Positions 11,150 to 23,129 of a stretch of DNA of 64,000 bases are shown here, in pieces. The translations under genes and the position numbers were made by a program. The DNA comes from Physella acuta (Eukaryota; Mollusca; Gastropoda; Physidae): positions 1-64,000 of the forward strand of contig NW_026732732.1 in NCBI RefSeq assembly GCF_028476545.1. Direction: 5' to 3'. A model generated the notes under the pieces. It was not told where the DNA came from and did no database searches. It worked only from the letters and a program-made list of their open reading frames with translations. Within the stretch, counting starts at the first letter, position 1; each line of letters opens with the position of its first letter.

Positions 11150-11980
11150 CTGGCTTTTTGTTAGTCCCCCCCCCTCCCCTAAATCAGAAGGTTATCCAAC
11201 GCGTGACCTGGCCACATACAGTTGTACATGAGAAAAACATTTTTCTGTCTATTTTGCATTACTGCATCATTCACCCAATCGCCATGAAAACTTGGGAAGC
11301 TGTTGAGTACAGCCCCGCAAAGGTTTCTGTCATAGGCCTAACATTTGTACATATTTGAGTGGGGACTCCTAACGGAAATATGTGATTTAGCGCCCCGTGA
11401 TCCTGCATAAACGGATGAGGTTACTACTTGAATACAACCGGCGGCAGTGTCATCCTGAGCGCATCACATATGAGCAAGTTGGCCCCCCACACACAGTCGT
11501 TTAAAAGTTCCCACAACACTAGGAATAAGTCTCGCTACAACACTCGATGACTAAATCTAATTAGGTGTCGCACCAATGTTTCTTCCAGGGTAGACTGTTT
11601 TCGGGGGAGGGGAGGGGGGGGGGGGGGAGCTCTGCCGGAAGAAACAATGTGTCGCACCCATCACCCGTGCAGTAATGTAACCGGTAGCTCCAAGAGCCCC
11701 GTGACTCCCCTAACACCTGGGCCGTCGCCGAGGGACTTACAGCATGCCTTGGCGTGTCTAGTTGGTAGTGTGGACAATCCCACGCCCTAAGATCCAAGAA
11801 ATGAACTGCCGACATTGTTAACATTTAATTCAACTTCTGGAAAACAGGGCACACGGTTAGTAACGTTTTGATGAAAGCCTCAGTTTGGTGTGTTGGACTA
11901 GATTTAGAAAGGGGCCAGCTCGTGTGTTGGAAAACCTCTGATTTATTCGTGTACCAGATGGAATTTTTTTTTAAATTGAG
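11150..11980. other. Non-repetitive filler within the composite hAT insertion
   Basis: Higher-GC sequence with C and G runs (about 11166 and 11600-11625). It carries no recognised domain; the 87-codon minus frame at 11561-11824 lacks a recognisable motif. Confidence 0.4.
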
Positions 11981-11994
11981 AGCGAACCTTGTTT

Positions 11995-12053
11995 TATATA
12001 TATCTATATATATCTATATATATATATAATATATCTATCTATATATCTATCTA

Positions 12054-12125
<72 letters not shown>

Positions 12126-12325
12126 CTTGTTTTATATAAATATAAATATAAATATAAATATAAATATAAATATAAATATAAATATAAATATAAATATAAA
12201 TATAAATATAAATATAAATATAAATATAAATATAAATATAAATATAAATATAAATATAAATATAAATATAAATATAAATATAAATATAAATATAAATATA
12301 AATATAAATATAAATATAAATATAA

Positions 12326-12418
<93 letters not shown>
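11995..12418. repeat. (TA)n, (ATAAAT)n, (TA)n microsatellite block
   Basis: A (TA)n run is followed by about 35 copies of the hexamer ATAAAT (12132-12340), then another (TA)n run, with imperfect TATC units at the left edge. Long open frames here are artefacts of the repeat. Confidence 0.95.
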
Positions 12419-12423
<5 letters not shown>

Positions 12424-12581
12424 CTTCGGGGGGGGGGGGGGCTTTTTTTCTAGTTCCGCCACTGATACACATGATGACATGTTGTTGTGATTAGATTTAA
12501 TTGAATTTTTTTTTTCAAAACCCGATCAGGCCAGAAATGAGTATCCTATGTTCGTATTGTGTGTTTATATATATATATATA

Positions 12582-13401
<820 letters not shown>

Positions 13402-13470
13402 TACATACATATATGGGGGGCCCAAAAAAAATTTTTGCGGGGTGGCCCATTTTTTCTAGTTCCGCCACTG

Positions 13471-13771
13471 TTTGGGTTCATCATTTATTTAGTCTCTATA
13501 ATAAATGCATAAGCATTTTAATAAATTATTACATTTGGATAACTAGACGAACCAACATATTAAAATGATTTCCGTTTGTAGAAAATCACACAACAGATCA
13601 GGGGCGGGTAAAGCTTGAACAAGGTTTCAGTTTTTACCTTGTCATCTACCCCTACACCAAACCGACATTGATGGTAGTATTTTTTACCTTTTAAAAGTGT
13701 GAACTAATACAGTACTATAAATACCTTAAATATGGCACAGTATATAATATAATATGATGTCATAAATACAG

Positions 13772-13865
<94 letters not shown>

Positions 13866-13877
13866 ATATACATATAC

Positions 13878-13967
<90 letters not shown>

Positions 13968-14816
13968 GTGAAATGAAAACTAAAACATTGTTTAGAGAAA
14001 AGCACAGTGTACTTTGAAATTTTGTAAAAAAAAGGCCGGTGTCTAGGACGTTTTAAAAGTTTAATGCATCTAGTTCAGAACCTAGCAATTGATTTATTAA
14101 TTCATCAGAACTATTTTCAATTCTTTAATTTAAAATATTCAAGAAAGATATCTCATACCTAACGCACAGTTCTGACAGTAAATGAAAGTATTTCAGTTCT
14201 GGTTTAACATTTTATCCGAGGTTAGGTCACAGTTACTCCAATTACAACATTTATAAAAAAAATGTTAAGAAAACAGTTTTGTATCCGTCAACTACTTTAC
14301 TTTCTGCATCAAATGTTCGCTACAAGGAATTAAGACTGAGCTGTAGATAAGACAACGATGAGCCTGTATTCAAACGCCTCTAAAAAACAGCATCAAACTA
14401 GTAATATTATTTTATTCACGAAAGATGTAAAAGTTTGATTTAAACGCATAGCTATATATTTGACTATCAAATACAAACAAAGAAAAAACTTTTCCAACTC
14501 TAGCCTTTATATTCATAGACACATTTGTATATGGAAAATGTAGGCTTATATCTTGCTCATTTAAATTTTAGATGAATTATATCCGAATCAAGAAAATGTA
14601 TTTAATTAATTCGCCTACGCTAATTTCCATTTATAAATTTAAATTAACCAAGAAGGATAACCTACACATTTGATTTAAAAAATGGCAAATTGTACAAAGA
14701 AATTCATAAATATTTTTTTAGAAATAAAAAACATTATTTAGAGTATAAATTTAAACTAGAATATTTTTAAAATCTTACAAAAAGGATCGCTTAGCCTTAG
14801 ATTTGTAATTTTAAAT
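13471..14816 (+). repeat. Array unit body upstream of cassette D, with (TA)n
   Basis: Contains, in order, TTTGGGTTCATCATTT, ACATTTGGATAACTAGACG, AAACCGACATTGATGGTAG, a 186-bp (TA)n tract (13777-13962), AACGTGAAATGAAAAC, AGTTCAGAACCTAGCAATTG and the ACCAAGAAGGATAACC block. This is one of the most complete long-form units. Confidence 0.8.
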
Positions 14817-14940
14817 TATTATCAGGCTCAAGTTTTAATTGCAAACAGCTAGCCGAATTAAAAAGTTAACTTGTACAAATAATGAGAAAGTTCAGTGTTA
14901 ACAATTACCAATATTCATAGTTTGAGGACTCAACACACTG
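14817..14940 (+). repeat. Guide-like cassette D, interrupted by a retrocopy
   Basis: The conserved block with CAGCTAGCCGAATTAAA (palindrome altered by one base) ends AGTGTTAACAAT. The variable 20-mer is TACCAATATTCATAGTTTGA (14906-14925). The 3' block GGACTCAACACACTG then breaks into a retrocopy, and CTGTGTTGTTTTAATT resumes at 16527. Confidence 0.6.
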
Positions 14941-16526
14941 TTTTAACACAAATCTTTGGCAATAAATTTAAGTAGATCTGATAACAATGCTGGTTCGGTG
15001 CCTAGTTATATGATCGTCCAGAAACAAATCACAGATGTATTATTGACACAGAAGTCAACAGTAGAACAGCTGATTAAAAATAGCATAAACATTTTGAATG
15101 AAAGTAGGGTGAATTTTGATTCCACTGTGAAATCTCAAGAAGAAAAAATTGAGCAGCTTGAGAAATCAATTACTGAAGATTATGTTCTAAAAGAAGTTTA
15201 CACCCAACTACAAAATGAACTAAAGGAGAAGTATGTTCATAAAGATAGTTATTTAATCTTCAAGAAAAACTAGAAGAGGAATGTAGATGTCATGGTGTAA
15301 CACAGGCCAAATTACAGCTGGTTTTTGAAAAATTTGAAGACAGTCTTCAACATATTTCATCACTAGAAAACAAGCTGAGTGAAACAACTGCTTCTTTCAG
15401 TCTTGAATGTACTGCCTTACAAAAGGAGATATCAGATGTATATGCTGAAAATAATAATCTTCAAGTACAACTCCAAGAGAAAACTGCTTTGTGTGAAAAG
15501 CAGTTGGCCTTGATTGATCAGAAACAAATGGAGATAGAAGAACTAGTCTCAAAGCATCACAGACAAATGTTAAAGTACAAACAAAAAGTGAGTGAAACAG
15601 AAGTTGTGAAGCAGCAGGAGGCTTACCTCAGCAGGGTATTCAGTAACTCAGATGTAAAGAAACAAAAATGATGCTGCCTTTTTTTTTAATTGATATTCTA
15701 GATTGCTCTTTTCCTCTTGTTGACGTACTAGAATGTTCTATTTGTTAATATATTAGAATTGTTGACTCTTCAACCCTTACAACCCTGAGACTGATATTTT
15801 CCATTTCTATCCTCAACACAAGCTGCATATATTTCAATTCACTCATGCCCAGTGGCATGAATTGCAGCAAACGGGTACTAAATATAAGCACAAAATGAAA
15901 TCTATGACCTTTCAAAGCATCTATGGGCAGAACTTAGTTTAATTTTATAAATTTTCCATATTTTTTGTGTATGCAGATCTGTAATATAAATGATTGACAA
16001 AATAGCTTTGAAAAGCCAATTGGTAGTCATAGTCATGCTGATGTAGTAAAATCTTACGAGTGTAATTCAAGTAATTAGTTAGTAATTGATGAACTGAATA
16101 TGATGGTTTTAAATCTAGTTCTTCTGATTTAGAACCTGACCTTGTCTGACAAGTTATACAAATAAAGTCTAAATGCTTACCTAATACCCACTCAAATATT
16201 TTTTGTTGTCACGTTATGCTATTTGCACATATACTTCATACTTTTTTTGCCTTTTTATAACCCCTGCATGTTGTTACAAATATTTCCCAAAAAAAATACT
16301 TCAGACTTTTTAAATATAATCTCTGGGACCAAGAGGACTAATTGTAAAGTAACATTAGTATTATTAGTAGACCTATGTATTGCTGAGGAATACAATTTTG
16401 AAAACAATAAGTTGGAGCTATAAGGGTTAAGCATAATTTTTCTCTCTTGTTTATATTATAACTATTCATTTTGCAAATAATAAAATATCCATAAAAATTA
16501 AAAAAAAAAAAATAAATTAAAAAAAA
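14941..16526 (+). pseudogene. Processed retrocopy of a coiled-coil protein mRNA
   Basis: Heptad-rich frames carry SQEEKIEQLEKSITE and YTQLQNELKEKYVHK (up to 15273), then in another frame SLENKLSETTASF, then KQLALIDQKQMEIEEL up to a stop at 15669-15671. At least one frameshift separates them. There is no in-frame ATG at the start (the frame opens at TTG, 14956), so the copy is 5'-truncated. An 850-nt 3' UTR with AATAAAA near 16480 and an A-rich tail ends at 16526. No introns are visible. I do not recognise the family. Confidence 0.75.
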
Positions 16527-16588
16527 CTGTGTTGTTTTAATTTTTATAAAAGAAATAATTGTAAATAGTAAATACTCTAGGCCCTAGA

Positions 16589-16623
16589 CAGTGGCGTCGT
16601 CAGGACGGGTGTACCCCCCTCCG

Positions 16624-16706
<83 letters not shown>

Positions 16707-17398
16707 GCTTATATTTTTGTATTGCTATACTTGTTTGAGAAAAATATTTTTTTAAATAGTTATCGGTCAAAACGCAATGTGCTTTATTACACGTTGAACG
16801 ATAGTAGTGAAAAGGCAAAGAAAGAACTAAATAGTAAAATATCCACACACATTTAGTATAACATAGGCTGCCAATACCAATTAGAAAAATTAGAAACAAA
16901 TCTAGAACACTCAAATTAAGAACGAAGAAGAAGAAGAAAATACAAAAATTAAAATTAAATAATTGGCATTTTATCTTAAATTAATGAAGCAAACTTACAA
17001 TATCTAATTAACAGTTATTGTTTTACTTGTGTCACTCCCCCCTCCCACCACACGCTACCTCTACGCTGGGGGCATTTGCGTAATGACATGTTCGATGAGC
17101 AATTTAGAATTGATATTTTAATTAGCCGCCACGCTCCACCATCAACTGATTTGTTGATTTGCAATTTTTTTCAGTGTGATGTCAGGACCAAGCACTTTGG
17201 TGGGTGGTGTATTTTGTTCTGACCATTACATTCTTCTGTGAAAGTTGCATTTGGTGTCGACCGCTCCCCCCCCCTCCCCCTCCACTCCAATTTAACAAGT
17301 GGCATCATTTTCTGCCAAAAATAATATATTACTCCTCTTATTATTTAAAGTGAAAAAAAAAGTTTTTATAGTAACTTATTAAATGTGGTGTCACATAT
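16589..17398 (+). mobile_element. CAGTGGCGTCG-type repeat, long copy
   Basis: Starts CAGTGGCGTCGTCAGG and runs through a (TA)n tract (16627-16700), GCAATGTGCTTTATTACACG, a C-rich run and ACTTATTAAATGTGGTGTCAC. The closest copy is 52948-53697. It appears to end near 17398, where unit body sequence resumes. Superfamily not determined. Confidence 0.6.
17088..17222 (+). CDS. 44-codon recurrent open frame of unknown meaning
   Basis: Reads MFDEQFRIDILISRHAP and DLLICNFFQCDVRTKHFGGW. A frame of the same length, start and stop is at 48838-48972 (MFDKKFSIDILVSRHAP); a third copy (about 53.39 kb) has an internal stop. Most differences between the two open copies are compatible with a shared protein, but it sits inside the CAGTGGCGTCG repeat. 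It may be an exon or TE-ORF fragment, or chance. Confidence 0.25.
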   Translation: MFDEQFRIDILISRHAPPSTDLLICNFFQCDVRTKHFGGWCILF

Positions 17399-17444
17399 TA
17401 TGTTATAAAAAGGATCGCTTAGCCTTTGTTTTGTAATTTTAAAT

Positions 17445-17585
17445 TATTATCAGGCTCAAGTTTTAATTGCAAACTGCTAGCTGAGTTAAAGAATCGACTT
17501 GTTGATATGATAAGAAAGTTCGGTTAAATCAGTATTGAATTTATGAAGACACTTGACACAACACTCCGTGTAGCTCTGATGTTTT
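17445..17585 (+). ncRNA. Guide-like cassette E (candidate small-RNA gene)
   Basis: One of the least damaged copies. It has CTGCTAGCTGAGTTAAAG, then AAAGTTCGGTTAAATCAGT, then the variable 20-mer ATTGAATTTATGAAGACACT (17534-17553), then TGACACAACACTCCGTGTAG, CTCTGATG and TTTT at 17582-17585. It groups with G, N and O by its GTTGATATGATAAGAAAG upstream variant, yet its variable segment is unrelated to theirs. Confidence 0.45.
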
Positions 17586-17992
17586 AATTTATTTATAAAA
17601 GAATGTAATTGAAAATAGTACATACTCTTGGTCTATGCCAGGGGTCGGCAACCTTTTCAGGTTTAAGAGCCTAAAGTTTCAATTTACAAAATTTCCCAGT
17701 TTTTACAAGCTTTTATTTAACTCACTTCCTCGACAGTCTGTCTGTCTGTCTAGACGGAAACGCAGGAGTGAAAATTCGGACAGTTCTACTTGACCGATAC
17801 GATTCACAGTTGGCACGTGAATCAAGTCATGAAGACAATCTAAACTGAAACTAAATTTGACTTAATTGGATGCCTAATTAATTTTTTATGAATTAATAAA
17901 AATTTGGACCGAATTAGTAGGCATGTCTAGCCAACCACACCACACGCGTCATCACCTTCAATAGCTGCGCCATCACGTAATGGCTGCGTTCC

Positions 17993-18045
17993 AAAACCAT
18001 TGCGCGCCTACTGAACGTGATGTTCAGTAGGCGCGCAATGGTTTT
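17993..18045. other. Perfect 24-bp hairpin with 5-nt loop
   Basis: Arms at 17993-18016 and 18022-18045 are exact reverse complements with core TTGCGCGCCTACTGAAC and the loop GTGAT. The arms are much more GC-rich than the surroundings. It could be a foldback MITE core, a cruciform-forming element or a hairpin RNA; length and loop are short for a typical animal pre-miRNA. Confidence 0.9.
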
Positions 18046-18097
18046 TAGTCATGTAACTCTATTGTAAATATAACATAAAAGTACTGAAAAAAAAATT

Positions 18098-18347
18098 CAT
18101 AAAAAACGTTTTAATAACAAGCTTTTATGTAATGATGCACTAAAAAGTAGAAAATAAATTATAGACTACTATTTAAATAACTATAAAGAACAGCGTGGGT
18201 GTCTTCCTTAACATTAGTAAAGGTATCCAATAGATACTAAAGTGACCCACGCTTTTCTTTATAGTTATTTAAATAGTAGTCTATAATTTATTTTCTACTT
18301 TTTAGTGCATCATTACATAAAAGCTTGTTATTAAAACGTTTTTTATG
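18098..18347. repeat. Inverted repeat with arms of about 105 bp
   Basis: 18098-18202 and 18243-18347 are near-perfect reverse complements (AACAAGCTTTTATGTAATG versus CATTACATAAAAGCTTGTT). The arm sequence also occurs singly at about 3290-3375, so two copies of that repeat end appear joined head to head. Confidence 0.85.
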
Positions 18348-18947
18348 ATTTTTTTTTAAAGTGCCATTAATATTTGTTCTTCCATATTAAGGTATTTGAT
18401 TAGAATTAGCAAAATAATTATTTGTTTATGGGTTTAAGTTTGAAAATAGATGTATTCATATAAAAACATACACATGTTTCGCAAAAAACATAGTAAAGTA
18501 TTTCAACTAGTTCTTTTAGGATAATAAAAACCAATTATAAAACTATCCCTACCCAATTTAGAGGCTAATAACTATAAGAAAATGCCACTTAAGTCAAATT
18601 AATGGACGATAAAACATACAAAAATGCCTTCTGATTAAAATAACCTTTACTATGGAAAATATTTGAAAAAAGTGCACTTCGGTAGTTGAAAGCATGGAAC
18701 CACTGCCACAGGACTGGCCACATCACAGTTGTGGGGCTTGGCCATGTGTTCATGCAGTTGACAGCTGTTTGTATACGCTCTACTCCACCTGTTCATAGTG
18801 TTTTTATTTTGTTTAAAGTTGTTTTCCAGTATAATATCTTTATGAGTTATGAAAATAAAATAATATCATTATTATGGAACTGGCGAGCCGCATCCTGACA
18901 TCAAAAGAGCCGCATGAGGCTCGCGAGCCGCAGGTTGCCGACCCCTG

Positions 18948-19603
18948 GGCTAGCCCTTTTTAGGGCTGGCTGCCGGGGCTGAGAAGTTGGTCATCGAGGC
19001 ATCGAATGCAAAAGATCGTGTGGTGTTGCGCCCACACATCCCTCGATTGCATATAGCTCTCGAGAAGAGTCACCTAGTACTTGTACTATGGTGGCTTCAA
19101 TGTACGAGTGGCTAATAATCAATTCTTTTCAGCTAGACGACGCCTACCTAGGAGCAATCTTAGGTAGGATGTTCCGTCCCGACACCATTGAACCTATACT
19201 CAAAGCTCTATAGGAATCAATAAAGAAATGATAAATCAAAAGAGAAAATAAAGAAGCAAAATTAAAAAAGAAAATAAAGAAGCAAAATTACAAGAGAAAA
19301 TAAAGAAGCAAAATCATTGAAGATACTGAAAGGCAAGAAAAGACAAAATGAAGGATAGTAAAGACATTTTGAAACAGGAAGTAACAAGAATCAAGACAGA
19401 AAAGCAGATTCAAGAAAGGAAACTGAAGTCTAAAGGCAAGAAAGTAAAGACAAGAAGAAACAAGAATCAAGATGTGAAACTGATTGTACATTGTATGCTA
19501 TTTCATGTAATTTTCATGTAATAAAAATGCGACCTATTCGCACAGTGAGCTCCTTACTCGAGTGGAGCAAACTGTGTGGATGGAAAATTATAAAAAAAAA
19601 AAA
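18948..19603 (+). mobile_element. Poly(A)-ended insert of unknown origin
   Basis: Unique sequence with GGCTGGCTGCCGGGGCTGAG near its start, GAAAATAAAGAAGCAAAATT tandem units, and a 12-A tail ending at 19603. Directly after the tail comes GTAGCTCTGTTGTTTTA of the cassette 3' block. It therefore lies at the same site as the other retro-inserts, but the cassette 5' part is missing here. Confidence 0.55.
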
Positions 19604-19629
19604 GTAGCTCTGTTGTTTTATTTTATTTA

Positions 19630-20061
19630 AAAAGAAAATAATTGTCGAGTGTACCCCAACTCCGAAAAAAAAATATACATAAATAGATTACTTCACTTGC
19701 CATATAGACAGACATGTTTGAAAGGGAATTTTACTACTTATAATGCTATCTGTTGTTGGTATGTCATCTTTTATTATGGTGGGGATACCTTTTGGTTTTC
19801 CCCTGTCTTGCCTAGAGGTGTAGGCCTATCCACTAATAGAGAAGTGAAGATTGGTGTTGAGGTGTGTTTCCTATTTCTTTGAAATACGTTTAGAGCTTTC
19901 ATTTTCTTGTGAACTTCCAATGTATTTCATTTCAGGATAACAACTGTTTTGATGTTTTATCACTGTATTGGCCAATATATTTAATCTTCTGTTTCTTGCC
20001 CCTTGCTCTTTACAGACAAGAATTGAGGAACCACCAGCTCGCTTGTATGGGCTCCTTCAAG
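19630..20061 (+). other. Repeat with an exon-like edge
   Basis: Sequence shared with about 58075-58350 (GTGAAGATTGGTGTTGAGGT). It ends with a pyrimidine tract and TTTACAG followed by an open stretch reading RIEEPPARLYGLLQ. This resembles a 3' splice site and exon start, but the reading runs into the minisatellite and no gene can be named. Confidence 0.35.
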
Positions 20062-20597
20062 GCGGTGAGCCCGGCCCCTACCTGCGAGGCGGAGAGCCCG
20101 GCCCCCTACCTGCGAGGCGGAGAGCCCGGGCCCCTACCTGCGATGCGTAGAACCCGGCCCCCTACCCGCGAGGCGTAGAGCCCGGCTCCCTACCTGCGAG
20201 GCATAGAGCCCGGCTCCCTAACTGCGAGGCGAAGAGCCCGCCCCCCTACCTGCGAGGCGGAGAGCCCGGCCCCCTACCTGCGATGCGGAGAGCCCGGCTC
20301 CCTACCTGCGAGGCGGAGAGCCCGGCCCCTTACCTGCGATGCGTAGAGCCCGGGCCCCTACCTGCGATGCGTAGAGCCCGGGCCCCTACCTGCGATGCGG
20401 AGAGCCCGCCCCCCCCTACCTGCGAGGCGTAGAGCCCGGCTCCCTACCTGCGAGGCGGAGAGCCCGGGCCCCTACCTGCGATGCGTAGAGCCCGGGCCCC
20501 TACCTGCGAGGCGGAGAGCCCGACCCCGTACCTGCGAGGCGGAGAGCCCAGGCCCCTACCTGCGAGGCGGAGAGTCCCGCTCCCTACCTGCCAGGCA
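20062..20597 (+). repeat. GC-rich 27-bp minisatellite, about 20 copies
   Basis: Unit CCCCTACCTGCGAGGCGGAG plus AGCCCGG, with G/T and C/T variants scattered among copies. It is strikingly GC-rich for this window. The period keeps a PYLRGGEPG-like frame partly open, but single-base losses shift it, arguing against a maintained protein. Confidence 0.95.
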
Positions 20598-20619
20598 GGA
20601 TACCACAGGCAAGAACGCC

Positions 20620-21015
20620 ACATCTGTTAGCCCCATTGCTTTCCTCCATCATAAAATTAAGCAATGCGTGCCAACATGCTATGCGCTATATGATATACGA
20701 GGTATGATTCAACACGGTTTTACCTGCCAAGTATAACAACACAAAGGTTACATCCACTTTTTACATTTAGGTTATTGTGGTCTAGACAAGTTAGTGTAGA
20801 ATTTTATGGACCAATAACGTGAGGCATCAGTCAAGTTTGATGTTTTCTCATAACCCGAAATCTGACAACATTAAATTACACATCTGCATTTTCAGGTCTA
20901 AAAATATAATTGTCAATAGATGGAATGTATTATGTATAAGAAAACCATCCTAAACGTATGAAAGAGCATGCCAAAAAGAAGTATTACAATTGTAAATCTG
21001 TATCAGTCCTAACAA
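20620..21015 (+). repeat. Repeat shared with 54.59 kb, leading into the snoRNA-like copy
   Basis: TTAGCCCCATTGCTTTCCTC and GCAATGCGTGCCAACATGC recur at about 54590-54655. The rest is AT-rich filler with no frame of interest. Confidence 0.5.
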
Positions 21016-21087
21016 GCCGATGATGAAAACTAATACTAAAGCGAACACGACAAGGCACACTGACGCTGTAAATTACATGTCTGAGGC
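21016..21087 (+). ncRNA. C/D-box snoRNA-like retrocopy 1
   Basis: GCC stem, C box GATGATGA, internal D'-like CTGA (CACTGACG), D box CTGA and closing GGC stem. An A run follows directly. Three further copies exist in the window (25698, 46830, 59690). The rRNA or snRNA target could not be assigned by eye. The A tail suggests retroposition rather than a parental intronic gene. Confidence 0.5.
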
Positions 21088-21099
21088 GGAAAAAAAAAG

Positions 21100-21669
21100 T
21101 TTGTTCTCTATAATAAACGTATATGCATTTAAATAAATTATTACATTTGGATAACTAGACGAACCAACCTATTAAAATGATTACTGTTTGTAGAAAAATC
21201 ACACAACAGATCAAGGGCGGGTAAAGCTTGAACAAGGTTTCAGTTTTTACCTTATCATCTACCCCCCTAAACCAAACCGACACTGATAGTAGTATTTTTT
21301 ACCTTTTAAAGGTGTGACCTAATACAGTACTACAAATACGGCACTTTATATATGGCACTGTAGATAATAAATTTTAATACAAGTTATTCTGGGCCTACCT
21401 ATTTATTGCACAACTACCAACTACCAAATGCAATCGAGGTGAAACCGCAATCGACTTTTATTTTTATATACCGTATATAGAGAAAAAAACAAATCGCGCC
21501 CTCCCGGGGCGCCACCCCTGTGAATTTGAAAAAAAAACTTCGCAAAAACCTTTCCAGAAATATTCTCAACAACTTCCTAAAGTTTCACGGCGATGTGATG
21601 ATAGGTGTAGTGATGCCTAAAAGACAGACAAACAAACAAACCGACACACACATACATTGCTTTATATAT

Positions 21670-21765
<96 letters not shown>

Positions 21766-22148
21766 TTATAAATACGTATTACAGATATATATAATAACGT
21801 GAAATGAAAACAAAAATATTGTCCCGAGTGTATTTTGAAATTTTGTAAAATAAAGGCCAATGGCTAGGGCGTTTAAAAAGTTTAATGCATCTAGTTCAGA
21901 ACCTAGCAATTGATTTATTCATTCATCAGAATTATTTTCAACTCTTTAATTTAAAATATTCAAGAAAGACAACTCATAACCACAATCCAAAATATCGTTA
22001 AGTAAGTTAATAAATTCATCAATAATTAAATAAAAGGCAAACTTGTGTTTGTTTTATGTTCATTACAATAATTAAAATGTGTCTATACAAATGTTTCAGT
22101 GTTATTTTTTTTTTTTAAATTTTTATTTATATAGTAACTTTAAAATAA
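21100..22148 (+). repeat. Array unit body upstream of cassette Q1
   Basis: Resumes in the TCTCTATAATAAA segment after the snoRNA-like A run, then ACATTTGGATAACTAGACG, the CACTGATAGTAGTA segment, (TA)n with (GA)n at 21660-21760, and GTTCAGAACCTAGCAATTG. A short insert (CAATCGAGGTGAAACCGCAA) lies at about 21430. Confidence 0.7.
21660..21760. repeat. (TA)n and (GA)n microsatellites
   Basis: About 50 bp of TA followed by about 48 bp of GA. Confidence 0.95.
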
Positions 22149-22230
22149 AAACACCTAGCTTATTTTAAAACTTTATTCATATAAATTAAAATGTTCAATT
22201 TTCTAATGTTTGAATTGAAGTGATTTTCAT
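22149..22230 (+). repeat. Diverged cassette-type promoter Q1
   Basis: ACACCTAGCTTATTTTAAAA aligns with the palindromic block, and TATAAATTAAAA lies about 28 bp before the expected start (22208). The downstream sequence GTTTGAATTGAAGTGATTTT lacks the hairpin block. The TATA element is clearer than in the main cassettes. Confidence 0.4.
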
Positions 22231-22329
22231 TTATCAATTTTACCCAAAATCGATGCTGTGTTGGTATTCCATATCTCGGGTCTTTCACGCCCCGCCTCTT
22301 TAATTTATGCCACAGCGATTGCAAAATGA

Positions 22330-22888
22330 GGGCCTGTGTATGGCTGATCATATAACTTAATACAAGTGTATTGCTTATAAAATAACTTAATCGAAGTGTT
22401 GTGCCCATTACATAACGTAATAGAAGAGTATGGCCAAACATTTAACTTTTAATAGTAATGTATGGCTGGTCATATAACTTATTATAAGGGTATAAGGGTG
22501 GTGTTAGTAATGGTGTTTAAAATGACTTTGGTAATAATGTTGGTTATGGTGTTGAAAACGGCGTTGGAAAAGGAAAAGGCAAAAAAATTCAAATAATCCT
22601 CCACCAAAATAAATGTAGCCAGTCCCCAAAAACTAAGTCCACGAATCACTAATTTATTCTTTATATTATTCATCTCAACCGCACACCTCGTCGCAAAAAC
22701 CCAAACCCCTCCTAAAATTACGTCACACCCCAGCATACCCTCCCTCAAAATTGCTGTTTACTATTTTTTTAAAACATCGAAACAGTGCCTAGAAGTTTGA
22801 CGTATTTTATGGATGACTCCAAAACTTTGTAGTCTATGAGTGGTTGCTGTTGATGTAAAGAATTCAATGAAAGTTATGGTCAAGTAAA
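22330..22888 (+). repeat. Kelch-module remnant without exons
   Basis: Shares GGCTGATCATATAACTTA, GTTAGTAATGGTGTTTAAAA and AATAAATGTAGCCAGTCCCC with the 38.7-40.5 kb module, but the two kelch exons are deleted between them. Confidence 0.6.
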
Positions 22889-23122
22889 GGGGTCGGAGTG
22901 GTCTAGCGGTAGAGACTACTAACCCGTAAGTCTCGAGTTCCTAACCAGGTTCAAGTCAGTAGACCGTCCACTAAACTCTGATGGGTACCTAACTCACGTT
23001 AGAGAAAGTAAAGGCGGCTGGGCATAGTGCTGACCACACCATCTTTTCATATGCCGAGGTCATGGGAAACAAGTGAACTCTACTTCACTTGCCCTATAGA
23101 CCGTCAGGTTTGAAAAGGGAAC
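22889..23122 (+). mobile_element. tRNA-derived SINE, copy 1
   Basis: A box TGGTCTAGCGGTAGAGAC (22899-22916) and B box GGTTCAAGTCAGT are spaced as in tRNA genes. A tRNA-unrelated body follows with CTGATGGGTACCTAACTCAC and ATGCCGAGGTCATGGGAAAC, ending near GAAAAGGGAAC. Copies lie at 40559 and 63779, at the same place in the module, so they were duplicated with it. Confidence 0.85.
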
Positions 23123-23129
23123 TTATTTA

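Larger units (their letters stand above)
9946..12464. mobile_element. Nested relative of the hAT-type element
   Basis: A second GGCGGAACTACAGT left end at about 9950 and a second TCTAGTTCCGCCACTG right end at 12450-12464 lie inside the larger element. Internal segments (GTCGTCGGCAAAATTC at about 10455) are diverged versions of sequence at about 9290, so related copies were inserted into or duplicated within one another. Flanking 8-mers do not match. Confidence 0.55.
17639..18947. mobile_element. hAT-type element with nested insertions
   Basis: CAGGGGTCGGCAACC at the left and GGTTGCCGACCCCTG at the right. Flanking 8-mers (GTCTATGC and GGCTAGCC) do not match well, so one boundary may be rearranged. 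The interior contains unrelated inserts at about 17715-18370, including two inverted repeats listed separately. Confidence 0.7.
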
